NCBI GenBank assembly: GCA_036365145.1 | Contig: JAEOAD010000015.1 | Coordinates: forward strand, 12,889,501 to 12,953,500 | Direction of reading: 5' to 3' | DNA from: Orientallactaga sibirica | Lineage: Eukaryota; Chordata; Mammalia; Rodentia; Dipodidae | Length of the DNA: 64,000 nt | Part shown: positions 26,842 to 39,249 of the stretch, piece by piece | Layout of the letters: every line of letters begins with the position of its first letter | Position numbering within the stretch: position 1 is the stretch's first letter | The notes under the pieces: generated by a model | What the model saw: the letters and a program-made list of their open reading frames with translations, nothing else | The model's database searches: none | Told to the model about the DNA's origin: nothing | Translations under genes and position numbers: made by a program

Positions 26842-26865
26842 GTAACTGTCAATTTACTAAAACTA

Positions 26866-27685
26866 AAACTGCATGTGACAGGTATGTTTTAGAGATTTAT
26901 GTGAGATTAGGGACATATCTGAGTTAAGGTTTTGTATTTCATACCAATGTATTTGATAGTGGAACTTCTGTGAATATGCAATTACATTGTGATAATTTCA
27001 GGACAATAGGCAAAGCTTGCCAAAATTTAAAACAAAACTTTAAAAGACAAATTCTTCTATTTTTCTCTCCCACCCTCAGTGCAGCAAACTGAGACATTGA
27101 ACATTACTTGTCCCTCATAAGTCTGAGTCCTGTGTTTCTCTGGGTAACTTGCCCTTTTCTATAATTAAGAAAACATGATTAGTCAACAGCAGCCCCTTCA
27201 AGGTTATCACTGCTGTAACACTGGAATTTCCAAAGTTATACTGTAGGGAGGAAATAGTCTTTAAACAGACTCAAGAGAGATTTAATTGAGATCCATAGTG
27301 TATATTAAAATGCAAATGTTTGTGGTATTCATTGCAAGAAAGTACACTACCATGCAATGCAATATTTAAAACTCTTTAGTAATACCCTCAGCACAGTGCA
27401 GTTAAGGGCGTATTCCACAGGACTATGTACTTCCTTTCTAACAGCATAGAAATTATTTCTGATTAAGTATGAGGGGTAAAATGAAATCACAGAACTCTTG
27501 TTTAACATGGTCAACTATGAATACATTCTCTTTAAAAACACATTAGATGTTATTGAGATACAAAATTGAACTGTAGTTAATTAATACATTCAATATGATA
27601 AATTTGCAGATTAGTATTTACTCATGAAACCGTGACTTCAATCTATACTATAAACATATCCATCACCTGCAAAAATTCCTCTTGC
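26866..27685. other. Unassigned flank inside duplication copy 1
   Basis: No gene or repeat recognised. Its counterpart 32823-33611 has a roughly 45-bp deletion (relative to 27358-27404) and a roughly 10-bp insertion near 32882. Confidence 0.4.
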
Positions 27686-27902
27686 TCTTTTTATTTTTTT
27701 ATTTTTATTTTATTTATTTATTGGGGGAAAGAGGCAGATAGAGAGAATGGACATGCCAGAGCCTCTAGCCACTGCAAAAAAACTCCAGAAGCATGTGCTC
27801 CCCTTGTGCATCTGGCATATGTGGGTATTGGAGAATTGGTCCTGGGTACTTAGGCTTCACAGGCAAATAAATGCCTTAACTGATGAGCCATCTCTCCAGT
27901 CC
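27686..27902 (-). mobile_element. tRNA-derived SINE, antisense
   Basis: TTTATTTTATTTATTTATTG tail side to GATGAGCCATCTCTCCAGTC. Duplicated at 33612-33823. Confidence 0.9.
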
Positions 27903-29050
27903 CTCTTTTAAACAAAATTTATTTAATCAGCTTCATTATGGGAAGGTCAAACCAAGTGAAAAACTTCCATGAGTGATCTGAAATTTCATCTACTTCCTGA
28001 TAGATAGTATGAATAGGATATTGAAATGGTCTGTTTGTAATTGCAATTCCATAGATTCTAAGGATAAGCAGCTTAAATCTCAAATATGCCAAGAATTTGT
28101 TCATTAATATTTAAAAATTAATCAGTTAATAAATATAATAATAATATAGATATAGGTATGTTTGTTTCACCTTAGTTCAAAGTTAAGCAGATCTTAAGCA
28201 AATACAGTAACACCTGGTACCACTGATCATTTCTTCAGGAGTCCTTCAGTCTGTCTACATTCTGGAAATTTGTCCTGAAAATGCAGCTTGAGACAGTGAA
28301 GTTGTAAATTTTAATTTGTTATATTATGAGTCTAAGGTGTAGATGAGAGTTCTTGTTGGTTTTGATAAGTCCTAAGGAATTGTCTTTCTGAGATAAGTAT
28401 CTACATTATTTATTATCTATGAATCTTGTGGTACAAATTCAGATTTGATCTTTTAAAGGCCTTGTGTTAATAACCATGTATATCTCACTAAGGACTCTAT
28501 TGTTCAGGCTTTTCAGGATCAATAGAATGAATATGTGTCATAAATGGAATTTTTTTTTTTAGATTAGGTTACAGGACAGGAGCTGGGAAGTCCAACAATG
28601 GCTGTCTGCAAGCTGGAGAGTTAAGAACCTGGGAGCCATTCAGTTGATGAGGCTGGACGACTCATTAGTACCAATCTGGCACTGAAGGCCTAGAGGATTC
28701 CAGGAGAGTCATTGGTCTTCAGTCACATTGGAAGGCTGATGAAACTGAGCTTCAATGTCCTTGAGAACAGCAGCAAAAGGGTAGATTCACACACCAAAGC
28801 AACAATGACAGACATGCAAAAGTCCTTTGTTCTCATAGAGCTTCTTTACATATAGTCCACCATTAGTAGGGCTGCCTACTTTGAGGGAAGGTCTTCCTCC
28901 ATCTATCACTCTTTCCTGAAAAAACTTGCACAGACCTGCCCAAGAGATGTGTCTCTTTCATGATTCCTAATCTGATGAGGCTGGCAAATGAATTTACCAG
29001 CACAGACTCCTTTAGGAAACATAAAGTACATATATAAAGAATTAGAAAAT
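27903..29050. other. Unassigned sequence in duplication copy 1
   Basis: No open frame of substance. 28560-29000 may be an old interspersed repeat (CAAGCTGGAGAGTTAAGAAC), but I could not name it. Confidence 0.3.
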
Positions 29051-29051
29051 A

Positions 29052-29262
29052 TGGTGACTGGGAAGATAATTCAGTGGTTAAAGGCACTTGCTTGCCAGCT
29101 TGGGTTCAATTCCCAAGTCACCCACATAAGCCAGACACAGAAAATGGCACAAGCATCTGGTGTTTGTTTGCAGTGATAGTGGGTCCTGGCATATCCACAT
29201 AAACACACACACACACACACTCACACACACAAAGTTAAATAAAAAGTTTTAAATAAATTAAA
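29052..29262 (+). mobile_element. tRNA-derived SINE with CA-repeat tail
   Basis: A diverged sense copy (GGTGACTGGGAAGATAATTC, GGTTCAATTCCC B box). The tail carries a CA microsatellite (29200-29230) that differs in length from copy 2. Confidence 0.8.
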
Positions 29263-29559
29263 AATATATTATACAATTTTCTATTTCTATTACTAAGAAT
29301 GAATTTAAGGTATTGAAGGCACTTATTTTTCTTACTAATATAATTAATATATTGCTGTCTGAATATCTTTATTTCCCTTAAATTTATTATATGGAAAAGA
29401 ATTTAGCTACTAAACAACATAAGCTGATTGCTTGTGACAAAGCTAAAGCTGGGAAAATACATTCATAATGTAGACAATACTGAAGACTTCACATGACAAA
29501 AGCTGGAAGAATTAACCACTGGTATGTCTATTATACAAGAAACGGTATGTGAAATGGGA

Positions 29560-30310
29560 AGGAACTCATAGTTGGTACTGGTAACCAAGTCAGGATCCTA
29601 TGGAGACCGAGGGCCATGGGCTCCATTGAGAATCTCCCACTAGTCTGGCCAAAAGAGAGGCTGCACCCATCAAAATCTCTCTTACTTAACTATGCCTCTC
29701 TCTCTTTAGTGTGTGCTGCTCTCATTCTCTGTTGGAAAATCTGTTTTCTTTTTAACAGAGGGCAGTGAAAACTTGGGAGAACCCAAATCCATCAACAAAA
29801 TGATGACAAGAGTCCATGACAAGAAAAAATAGCTGACTCCATATAATGAGATGAGCCACCCCTTGCACACAATCAGGTTCCAGATGAAACTACAGGAGGA
29901 ATTGGCACGTAAAACATCAGTGCTACCCTCATCTGCAGTCTGCCAATCTGTGCCAGGGAGATGGCAATAGACCCTGAGGATACTCAAAACATATAAAAAT
30001 AGAAATCCAGACGTTGCTGAGAATTTAACACTAAAGTAAACTTATAACACATCCACCAAAGCTCAGGGAACTAAGTGGAAGAGAGGCCAGAAAGATTGTA
30101 GGAGCTACAAGGTGCTAAGGAGTATCCAGAGGCATTGTCCTCCCCGCCCCCCATGACTGACTGCTGTTCTTATAACTCACAACCCATAATCCCATGGTGA
30201 ATAGCAGCAACCTTAATAGAATGGGGAGGAATGGGAGAGGAGTGAGACCAACACATAATTTGTCTATACAACAAAGTTTTAAATTAATTTAAAAATGAAA
30301 AGAAAAGAAA
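29560..30310 (+). mobile_element. L1 3' UTR fragment, sense, diverged
   Basis: CATTCTCTGTTGGAAAATCT followed by TTTTTAACAGAGGGCAGTGA parallels the 3' UTR feature at 4140-4180. It ends in an A-rich tail (AAAATGAAAAGAAAAGAAA). Duplicated at about 35480-36210. Confidence 0.6.
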
Positions 30311-30573
30311 TCATAATTAAAGTCATTTTAATCAGAAAGAAAAGACATTAAATGAAAATTTTGTTCTGTGAAAAGGAATGGAAAGACCAGAAATGAAAAC
30401 TTCATAAGAAAAACATAAACACTATGTTTTGTCTCATTTAAATGTATTTAAACAGGTTTATAACACTTAAATCTCAAATCATAGCCATATATTTTGAATT
30501 TATATCTATGTTTTAATAAAACATATGATAGAAATATCAGAAGGTGAGAATTACAAATATATTCTTACGCAGG

Positions 30574-32822
30574 TTTTTTTTTTTTTTTCTCCATTTGAAC
30601 TTGATTTGTGTGGATGGTGAGATGTGTGGATTTCATTTTTCTGCATATGGTTATCTACATTGTCCAGCACCATTTGTTGAAGAGGATGTCCTTTCTCCAG
30701 TCTGTGTTACTGGGACCTTTGTCAAAGATCAAGTAGCTATAGTTGCTTGACCTAAAGTCTGGGTCTTCAGTTATATTCCCTTGGTCTATATTCCTGTTTT
30801 ATGTAGGTACCATGTTGTTTTTGTTACTATGGCTTTGTAATAAAGCTTTAGATAAGGTATGGTGATGCCTCCAGAGGTGTTTTTGTTTTCTTTTTTGCTG
30901 AGGATATGCTTGGATATGTTTTTTGCTCTAGCCCAGGCAGACCTGGAATTCACTCTGTAGTCTCAGGGTGGCCTTGAACTCACAGTGATTCTCCTACCTC
31001 TGCCTCCTAAGTGCTGGGATTAAAGGTGTATGCCCCCACCCCTGGCTCCATCACTTTTCTTAATAATTTTCTTAGTTTCCAGTTCATAATTTCTGCTCTG
31101 ATCTTGATTGTTTCTTTCTGTCAGGAGCTCTTTGGGTTGGATTCTTCATGTTTTTCAAATGCCTTTAGATGGATGGTTAGGTTATTGATTTGGGATCTCT
31201 CTGTCTCTATTATGAAGGCATTTAGTGCTATGAATTTTCCCCTATGGACTGCCTTCATTGTGTCCCATAAGTTTTGGTATGTTGTGTTCTCATTGACATT
31301 CAATTCTAGAAATTTTACAGTTTCCCTTTTGATTTCTTCTACTACACATTTATTGTTTAAAAGTATGTTGTTCAGTCTCCAGAAGCTCCTGGAGTTCCTG
31401 GTGTATCTTTTGTTATTAATTTCTAGCATTTACAGTATTGTGATCTGATACCATGCAGGAAATTATGTCAATTTTCCTGAATATTTGGAGGCAGACTTTT
31501 TGGGCTAATATATGATCTGTGTTGGAGCAGTTTTCATGAGCTGCTGAGAAGAATGTGTATTCTGTAGATTTGGGGTAGGATGTTCTGTAGATGTCCATTA
31601 GATCTAGTTGATCTATGGTTTTGTTGAGCTCTCTCACTTCCCTGTTGATTTTCTGTTTGGATGATCTACCTATTGATGATAGTGGAATATTGAAGTCCCC
31701 AACTATGATGGTTTTGGTGTTTATTTCTATTTTTTGTCATGTAGGTTTTGTTTTATGAATTGTAGTGCACCTGTGTTTGGTGCATATAAATTGATGATTT
31801 TGATATCCTCTTTTTGGATCATTCCCTTGATGAGTAAGAAGTGGCCTTTTTAAAATCTTTTTTGATTACTGTTGGTTTGACATCTCTTTTATCCAATATT
31901 AGTATAACAATTCCTGCTTGTTTCTTATTTCTGTTCACTTGGATTATCATTTTCCACCCTTTCACCCTGAGGAGGTGTCTGTCTTTATGGTGAGGTGGGT
32001 TTCTTGAAGACAGCAGATGGAGGGGTCCATTTTTCTGATCTACCCTGTTAACTTATGTCTCTTGTTGTGTGAATTAAAGTCTTTAATGCTTAAGGTAATA
32101 ACTGTGAGGTTTGATTTAATCCCTGCCATATGGTGATGCTTTATGGGGTTTGTTGTTTCTTGGACTCTGTAGTTTTTTGAACCTTTCATAGGTGTGGTTA
32201 TTGTGGTCTGCTTCTTGTAGGCTCTTGAGATTGGTTATTTGACTCTTCTGTGTGGTGTATCCTCTGAAGTATTCTCTGTAGGTTTGGCATTGTGTTCAAA
32301 CATTTGTAGAGCTGACTTTTATCATGGAAGGTTTTTCTTTCACCATCTATTATGAGGGATATTTTCACTGGGTATAGTAGTTTGGGTTGGAAGCCATATA
32401 TTTTTAGACTTTGTTCCATTTTTTGACAGTTTTTGACATGTTTTTAGACAGTGTTCTATTCCAGGCCCTTCTGGCTTTCAGGGTTTCCACTGAGAAATCA
32501 GAGGTAATTCTGATGGGGTTACCTTATATGTACTGTGTTGTTTCTCCCTAGCTGCTTTTAGTACTCTCTCTTTGTTTTTGTTGTTTAGAGTCCTAATGAT
32601 AACATGTCTTGGAGAGTTTCTCCTTTGGTCCAGTCTGTTTGGAGCTCTATTAGCTTCTTTTATCTTGGTGAGGCTCTTTTTTGAGAGGGTAGGAAAGGCT
32701 TCTTCCATAATTTTGTTGAATGTGTTCTCCATGCATTTGGTCTGAATTTTTTTCCCTTCTGGTATACCCATAACAGTATTGTCCTTTGCTAGATTCAAGT
32801 AACTGTCAATTTACTAAAACTA
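30574..32822 (-). mobile_element. Duplicated part of the antisense L1 (copy 2)
   Basis: Carries the ORF2 C-terminal scrap, B1 (about 30915-31049), ORF2 endonuclease remains (31121-31637) and ORF1 remains (32198-32798). It has no 3' UTR because the duplication breakpoint cut the element, so this is not an independent insertion. Confidence 0.9.
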
Positions 32823-33611
32823 AAACTGCATGTGACAGGTATGTTTTAGAGATTTATGTGAGATTAGGGACATATCTGAGTTCCCCAGAGTTAAGGTTTT
32901 GTGTTTCATACCAATGTATTTGATAGTGGAACTTCTGTGAATATGCAATTACATTGTGATAATTTCAGGACAACAGGCAAAGCTTTCAAAATTTAAAACA
33001 AAACTTTAAAAGACAAATTCTTCTATTTTTCTCTCCCACCCTCAGTGTAGCAAACTGAGACATTGAACATTACTTGTCCCTCATAAGTCCGAGTCCTGTG
33101 TTTCTCTGGGTAACTTGCCCTTTTCTATAATTAAGAAAACATGATTAGTCAACAGCAGCCCCTTCAAGGTTATCACTGCTGTAACACTGGAATTTCCAAA
33201 GTTATACTGTAGGGAGGAAATAGTCTTTAAACAGACTCAGGAGAGATTTAATTGAGATCCATAGTGTATATTAAAATGCAAATGTTTGTGGTATTCATTG
33301 CAAGAAAGTACACTACCATGCAATTAAGGGCACATTCCACAGGACTATGTACTTCCTTTCTAACAGCACAGAAATTATTTCTGATCAAGTATGAGGGGTA
33401 AAATGAAATCATAGAACTCTTGTTTAACATGGTCAACTATGAATACATTCTCTTTAAAAGCACATTAGATGTTATTGAGATACAAAATTGAACTGTAGTT
33501 AATTAATACATTCAATATGATAAATTTGCAGATTAGTATTTACTCATGAAACCGTGACTTCAATCTATACTATAAACATATCCATCACCTGCAAAAAGTC
33601 CTCTTACTCTT
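32823..33611. other. Unassigned flank in duplication copy 2
   Basis: Counterpart of 26866-27685 with one deletion and one small insertion. No gene seen. Confidence 0.4.
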
Positions 33612-33823
33612 AATTTTTTTATTTTTATTTTATTTATTTATTGGGGGAAAGAGGCAGATAGAGAGAATGGCCATGCCAGAGCCTCTAGCCACTGCAAAAG
33701 AACTCCAGAAGCATGTGCCCCCCTTGTGCATCTGGCATATGTGGGTATTGGAGAATTGGTCCTGGGTACTTAGGCTTCACAGGCAAATAAACGCCTTAAC
33801 TGATGAGCCATCTCTCCAGTCCC
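33612..33823 (-). mobile_element. tRNA-derived SINE, antisense (copy 2)
   Basis: Paralogue by duplication of 27686-27902, nearly identical. Confidence 0.9.
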
Positions 33824-34969
33824 TCTTTTTAACAAAATTTATTTAATCAGCTTCATTATGGGAAGGTCAAACCAAGTGAAAAACTTCCATGAGTGATCTG
33901 AAATTTCATCTACTTCCTGATAGATAGTATGAATAGGATATTGAAATGGTCTGTTTGTAATTGCAATTCCATAGATTCTAAGGTTAAGCAGCTTAAATCT
34001 CAAATATGCCAAGAATTTGTTCATTCATATTTAAAAATTAATCAGTTAATAAATATAATAATAATATAGATATAGGTATGTTTGTTTCACCTTAGTTCAA
34101 AGTTAAGCAGATCTTAAGCAAATACAGTAACACCTGGTACCACTGATCATTTCTTCAGGAGTCCTTCAGTCTGTCTACATTCTGGAAATTTGTCCTGAAA
34201 ATGCAGCTTGAGACAGTGAAGTTGTAAATTTTAATTTGTTATATTATGAGTCTAAGGTGTAGATGAGAGTTCTTGTTGGTTTTGATAAGTCCTAAAGAAT
34301 TGTCTTTCTGAGATAAGTATCTACATTATTTATTATCTATGAATCTTGTGCTACAAATTCAGATTTGATCTTTTAAAGGCCTTGTGTTAATAACCATGTA
34401 TATCTCACTAAGGACTCTATTGTTCAGGCTTTTCAGGATCAATAGAATGAATATGTGTCATAAATGGAATTTTTTTTTAGATTAGGTTACAGGACAGGAG
34501 CTGGGAAGTCCAACAATGGCTGTCTGCAAGCTGGAGAGTTAAGAACCTGGGAGCCATTTAGTTGATGAGGCTGGACGACTCATTAGTACCAATCTGGCAC
34601 TGAAGGCCTGGAGGATTCCAGGAGAGTCATTGGTCTTCAGTCACATTGGAAGGCTGATGAAAATGAGCTTCAATGTCCTTGAGAACAGCAGCAAAAGGGT
34701 AGATTCACACACCAAAGCAACAATGACAGACATGCAAAAGTCCTTTGTTCTCATAGAGCTTCTTTACATATAGTCCGCCATTAGTAGGGCTGCCTACTTT
34801 GAGGGAAGGTCTTCCTCCATCTATCACTCTTTCCTGAAAAAATTTGCACAGACCTGCCCAAGAGATGTGTCTCTTTCATGATTTCTAATCTGATGAGGCT
34901 GGCAAATGAACTTACCAGCACAGACTCCTTTAGGAAACATAAAGTACATATATAAAGAATTAGAAAATA
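33824..34969. other. Unassigned sequence in duplication copy 2
   Basis: Counterpart of 27903-29050; nothing coding. Confidence 0.3.
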
Positions 34970-35150
34970 TGGTGACTGGGAAGATAATTCAGTGGTTAAA
35001 GGCACTTGCTTGCCAGCTTGGGTTCAATTCCCAAGTCACCCACATAAGCCAGACACAGAAAATGGCACAAGCATCTGGTGTTTGCAGTGATAGTAGGTCC
35101 TGGCATATCCATATAAACACACACACACACACACACAAAGTTAAATAAAA
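34970..35150 (+). mobile_element. tRNA-derived SINE with CA tail (copy 2)
   Basis: Counterpart of 29052-29262, lacking the TTTGTTTG duplication and with a shorter CA run. Confidence 0.8.
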
Positions 35151-35479
35151 AGTTTTAAATAAATTAAAAATATATTATACAATTTTCTATTTCTATTACT
35201 AAGAATGAATTTAAGGTATTGAAGGCACTTATTTTTCTTACTAATATAATTAATATATTGCTGTCTGAATATCTTGATTCCCCTAAAATTTATTATATGG
35301 AAAAGAATTTAGCTACTAAACAACATAAGCTGATTGCTTGTGACAAAGCCAAAGCTGGGAAAATACATTCATAATGTAGACAATACTGAAGACTTCACAT
35401 GACAAAAGCTGGAAGAATTAACCACTGGTATGTCTATTATACAAGAAACGGTATGTGAAATGGGAAGGAACTCATAGTT

Positions 35480-36210
35480 GGTACTGGTCAGGATCCTATG
35501 GAGACCGAGGGCCATGGGCTCCATTGAGAATCTCCCACTAGTCTGGCCAAAAGAGAGGCTGTACCCATCAAAATCTCTCTTACTTAACTATGCCTCTCTC
35601 TCTTTAGTGTGTGCTGCTCTCATTCTCTGTTGGAAAATCTGTTTTCTTTTTAACAGAGGGCAGTGAAAACTTGGGAGAACCCAAATCCATCAACAAAATG
35701 ATGACAAGAGTCCATGACAAGAAAAAATAGCTGACTCCATATCATGAGATGAACCACCCCTTGCACACAATCAGGTTCCAGATGAAACTACAGGAGGAAT
35801 TGGCACGTAAAACATCAGTGCTACCCTCATCTGCAGTCTGCCAATCTGTGCCAGGGAGATGGCAATAGACCCTGAGGATACTCAAAACATATCAAAATAG
35901 AAATCCAGACGTTGCTGAGAATTTAACACTAAAATAAACTTATAACACATCCACCAAAGCTCAGGGAACTAAGTGGAAGAGAGGCCAGAAAGATTGTAGG
36001 AGCTACAAGGTGCTAAGGAGTATCCAGAGGCATTGTCCTCCCCGCCCCCCATGACTGACTGCTGTTCTTATAACTCACAACCCATAATCCCATGAAGAGG
36101 GCCCTTAATAGAATGGGGAGGGGAGGAGAGGAGTGGGACCAACACATAATTTGTCTATACAACAAAGTTTTAAATTAATTTAAAAATGAAAAGAAAAGAA
36201 ATCATAATGT
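35480..36210 (+). mobile_element. L1 3' UTR fragment, sense (copy 2)
   Basis: Counterpart of 29560-30310, with small indels near 36095 and 36120. Confidence 0.6.
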
Positions 36211-36469
36211 AAAGTCATTTTTAATCAGAAAGAAAAGACGTTAAATGAAAACTTTGTTCTGTGAAAAGGAATGGAAAGACCAGAAATGAAAACTTCATAA
36301 GAAAACATAAACACTATGTTTTGTCTCATTTAAATGTATTTAAACAGGTTTATAACACTTAAATCTCAAATCATAGCCATATATTTTGGAATTTATATCT
36401 ATGTTTTAATAAAACATATGATAGAAATATCAGAAGGTGAGAATTACAAATCAAATATATTTTTACGAG

Positions 36470-36641
36470 TTTTTTTTTTTTTTTTTTTTTTTTTGTTTTT
36501 TGGCTTGGGGAGGGAGGCTGTTGTTGCTATTGGAAGAAATGTCGAGTCAGTATTTCACTATGTAGCCAAGCTCACCTCGATTTTGTAATCTTGTGCTTCC
36601 AAGGTTCTGGGCTTACAGGCATGTGCCACCATTCCCAGCCA
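36470..36641 (-). mobile_element. Diverged B1/Alu-like SINE, antisense, with T25 tail
   Basis: A T-run at 36470-36494, then CACTATGTAGCCAAGCTCAC to GGCATGTGCCACCATTCCCA. Its oligo-T tail is the right breakpoint of the tandem duplication. Confidence 0.65.
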
Positions 36642-36689
36642 TAACATTCGTGTAGTATAAGTTAAGAAGTATAATGTCATTTGAACATA

Positions 36690-37060
36690 GATATAAAAGT
36701 GTGCCTAGTTCATTCTGGTTGCTACAACTAACAGACCATAGACTAGATGGCTGATAGTTTAAAGAAATTCACTTCTTCGGTTTTGACATCTAAGTACTCC
36801 TACATCAATGTGCCAGCACACTTGCTGGCCAGTGCTGCTTTCTGGATTGCAGATGGCCGTCTTCTCTGTGTCCATACATGGCAGAAACTTCACTTGGGTC
36901 TCTTTTAGAAATAAGAACACAAAGTCCATTTATAAGATCTCCATTTCTTGTTAGTCACAGCCCAAAACCCACACCTTCACATAACATCAAATGGAGGTTA
37001 GGATTTCATCCTAAGAGTTTTAGGGGGATGCAAACATTCAGGGGATAACTCATATGCAAA
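36690..37060. mobile_element. Old interspersed repeat (family not assigned)
   Basis: The pattern ATTCTGGTTGCTACAACTAA, TTGCAGATGGCCGTCTTCTC, GGTTAGGATTTCATCCTAAG and a GGGGGATGCAAACATTC end is a widely seen ancient mammalian repeat arrangement. I could not name the family with certainty. Confidence 0.4.
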
Positions 37061-38951
37061 AGGTCTGTTCCTGAATGCTTCTCACATCCTTCTGTTTCCC
37101 TGCCTCAGGTTTTCCTTTGGAAACTCTCCCAGAGACATGGACAGCAGAGCAGCCTCCATATACCCTGCTGGCAGCTTTCCCTGAAGGCAGTGGCTGCTTC
37201 CACTCTCATTGGGTGAGAAACTGTCACAGGTGGTTTTGTCTGATCAATCTTCCACGGAGGCCAGGTTGTGGAGAAAGTCTTTCATTTATATACTGTGGTA
37301 ATATGGCTGAGTGTGCTGACATGGGCTCTCTCAGAGTTTATAGATTAGGTCAGGCTCTCAGTAGCTACTTAAAGCTGTATGTTCAGCCTCCCCAGACACA
37401 CCACCTCTGTGACCACAGGGAGCACTGCCTTCCTTTTAATCACATCTGCAGGGTTTGCAGCAGAATGTCAGACCTGACAGAAACTTCAGTGATCCAGGAT
37501 AAACCTGTCCTTCTACAGGAGGAGTATTTCCTTGCTGAAAACATCTAACTATGTAAGATAAGAACTGTTACTAATTCCTACCCTCCCCATAGATTCTAAA
37601 TCCATCCTTTCTGTATTGAGAGACTTTTCCTGGGGAGACATGAACAAACATGTGTTCACCCTAAATGGGGTATCAAGAGCAGAACAGAGTAATTAATCCA
37701 CCCAAGTCCAATTTGGAGAGTCAATGAGATTATCAGGGTTACTTACCAAATCATGGGTAACTGAAAGCAGTTGCTTCAGTGAAAAGTTCACCCCAGAACG
37801 GGTGGAGACCTATGCAAACTGCATCCCTGGAGCTCACTGCACAACTTGCAGACTCCACTGTTGGTTAGAGAATCTCTCCCCCCAACAAATTATGACTGCT
37901 TTTCCAGCCATGAGAAGGGGCCTTGTGAATCTTATAAGAAGCTTCCTGAGACTTGTGTTATTTGCTTCCTGACTCTTAAAGGATTCATTTACTTTCCAAG
38001 TTTTCATGAACCTCCATTCAGGATGGACTATTTCAGGTTGGAGTAAATTACCACACTATATAATGCATCAAAAAATCCACGTGACCATGAACTCAAGCCT
38101 ATGAACCTCATTCACAGACCTTCCCAAGAGGCTCCTAAACCATACAATGAACCCTCTTGTCTACTTTCTTTCTACTTGAACACTTCTTGAGATCACTTGC
38201 ATCTCTGTGGGATACATTGTGGCATGTCCTCAAATATTAACTGCAAGTCTCACCAGGGCTGAAGCAATCAGACATTTCCTATTATGGGTTTCTGTAACCT
38301 TTCAGAAATCCAGACAGATAAATGTTCCCGGCTGTGGGAAGTGAATGACAAGGAGGAACTGTGCAGAGTCTTGTCACAGGATGAATGACAGCTAAGGGCC
38401 TATAACCTTTTCCTATCAAAATAGAGAGGCAGAAAATAAAGTTCTGACATGGAACATTACAGGCTGTGAATCTGAGCAAGAAGGTCAAGGATATGAGCCT
38501 ATGAGCTTGTATTGGCGATGGATCAACTCAGATGGATTTGTGTGGCAATGGGTTTAGGCCCAGATCATTTTGTGGATCACATGAAGGATGGCATGGGAAG
38601 GCACACGTATTTATGTAAAGAGATTGCCGCCCCAGCAATGTGGCAATATTGTTATCAATGTCAGCTATGACATATACTCTTCATGTTTTCGTCATTTAGT
38701 TTTTCACTAGAATAGGGACTATATTTCATGTGAGAATGTGGATTCCTTTCCTCTGTAAGGAATGTTAATAATCAAATCTCTCAAATTGTAACTCATTGAA
38801 AGTATTAGTGCCAGGGTTTGTACTAAATGTGAGAGAGTACCAATGAATGATACTAATTCAAATATGGCCTCATCAGATTCCCTAGGTAAGCATATTTTTG
38901 TATATGTGTGTGGGCCTGTATTGCATGTGCACATACCCACTACATACATAT

Positions 38952-38954
<3 letters not shown>
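37061..38954 (+). other. Unassigned region with an unexplained 157-codon open frame
   Basis: 37075-37548 is open on the plus strand for 157 codons, moderately Cys/His-rich near its end (HHLCDHREHCLPFNHICRVC). I recognise no domain, signal peptide or membrane segment, and no splice or promoter context supports it. It could be a chance frame or the remains of an old element. The rest of the stretch holds nothing recognisable. Confidence 0.25.

Positions 38955-38955
<1 letters not shown>

Positions 38956-38989
<34 letters not shown>
38956..38989. repeat. (CA)n microsatellite
   Basis: About 16 CA units. Confidence 0.95.
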
Positions 38990-38990
<1 letters not shown>

Positions 38991-39249
38991 TTGGAATGTG
39001 GTAATTACTTCCGTTTTATCAACTAATATATCAGTGGACTCATATAAAGACTTAGAACATGAAATGACATAATGGAATTTAATGGAATGTGCAATGGCTT
39101 AGAAATTGGAGCATTAGCTCTCTAACTGTGTTCATCTCTTGTGAGATTATTTATCTTTTCAGGTTTCCCAAGCCCTATCCAACTTCCATACTTTCCTGCC
39201 CTCATGCAAATTCTGTATTATATTCCATATAAAGACATCAGGTATAAAG

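Larger units (their letters stand above)
22100..26865 (-). mobile_element. Antisense L1, internally deleted, with nested insertions
   Basis: Reading right to left: ORF1 (26241-26841), ORF2 endonuclease (about 25100-26150), a gap where the reverse-transcriptase core should be, the ORF2 C-terminal part (about 24275-24957 and 22830-23545), and the 3' UTR (22140-22800). A second L1 3' end is nested at about 23545-24275, and a B1 sits at 24958-25092 at the place of the missing core. The right-hand part, from 24614, belongs to the tandem duplication and recurs at 30574-32822. Confidence 0.8.
24614..30573. repeat. Tandem segmental duplication, copy 1
   Basis: A 5.96-kb unit starting at an 18-T run (24614-24631). 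It contains the right part of an antisense L1, a B1, about 700 bp of flank, an antisense SINE, unassigned sequence, a sense SINE and a sense L1 3' UTR. It is followed directly by copy 2. In the L1 part I counted about 19 substitutions in 2.2 kb between copies. Confidence 0.95.
30574..36494. repeat. Tandem segmental duplication, copy 2
   Basis: It starts at a T15 run (30574-30588) and ends at the T25 run 36470-36494. Offset to copy 1 is 5957 bp on the left, dropping to 5918-5920 bp after small indels. Content and order are identical to copy 1. Confidence 0.95.

Noticed and set aside
30574..32822. A second independent L1 insertion
   Set aside because: Same truncation, same B1 and same flank as copy 1; it is part of the segmental duplication.
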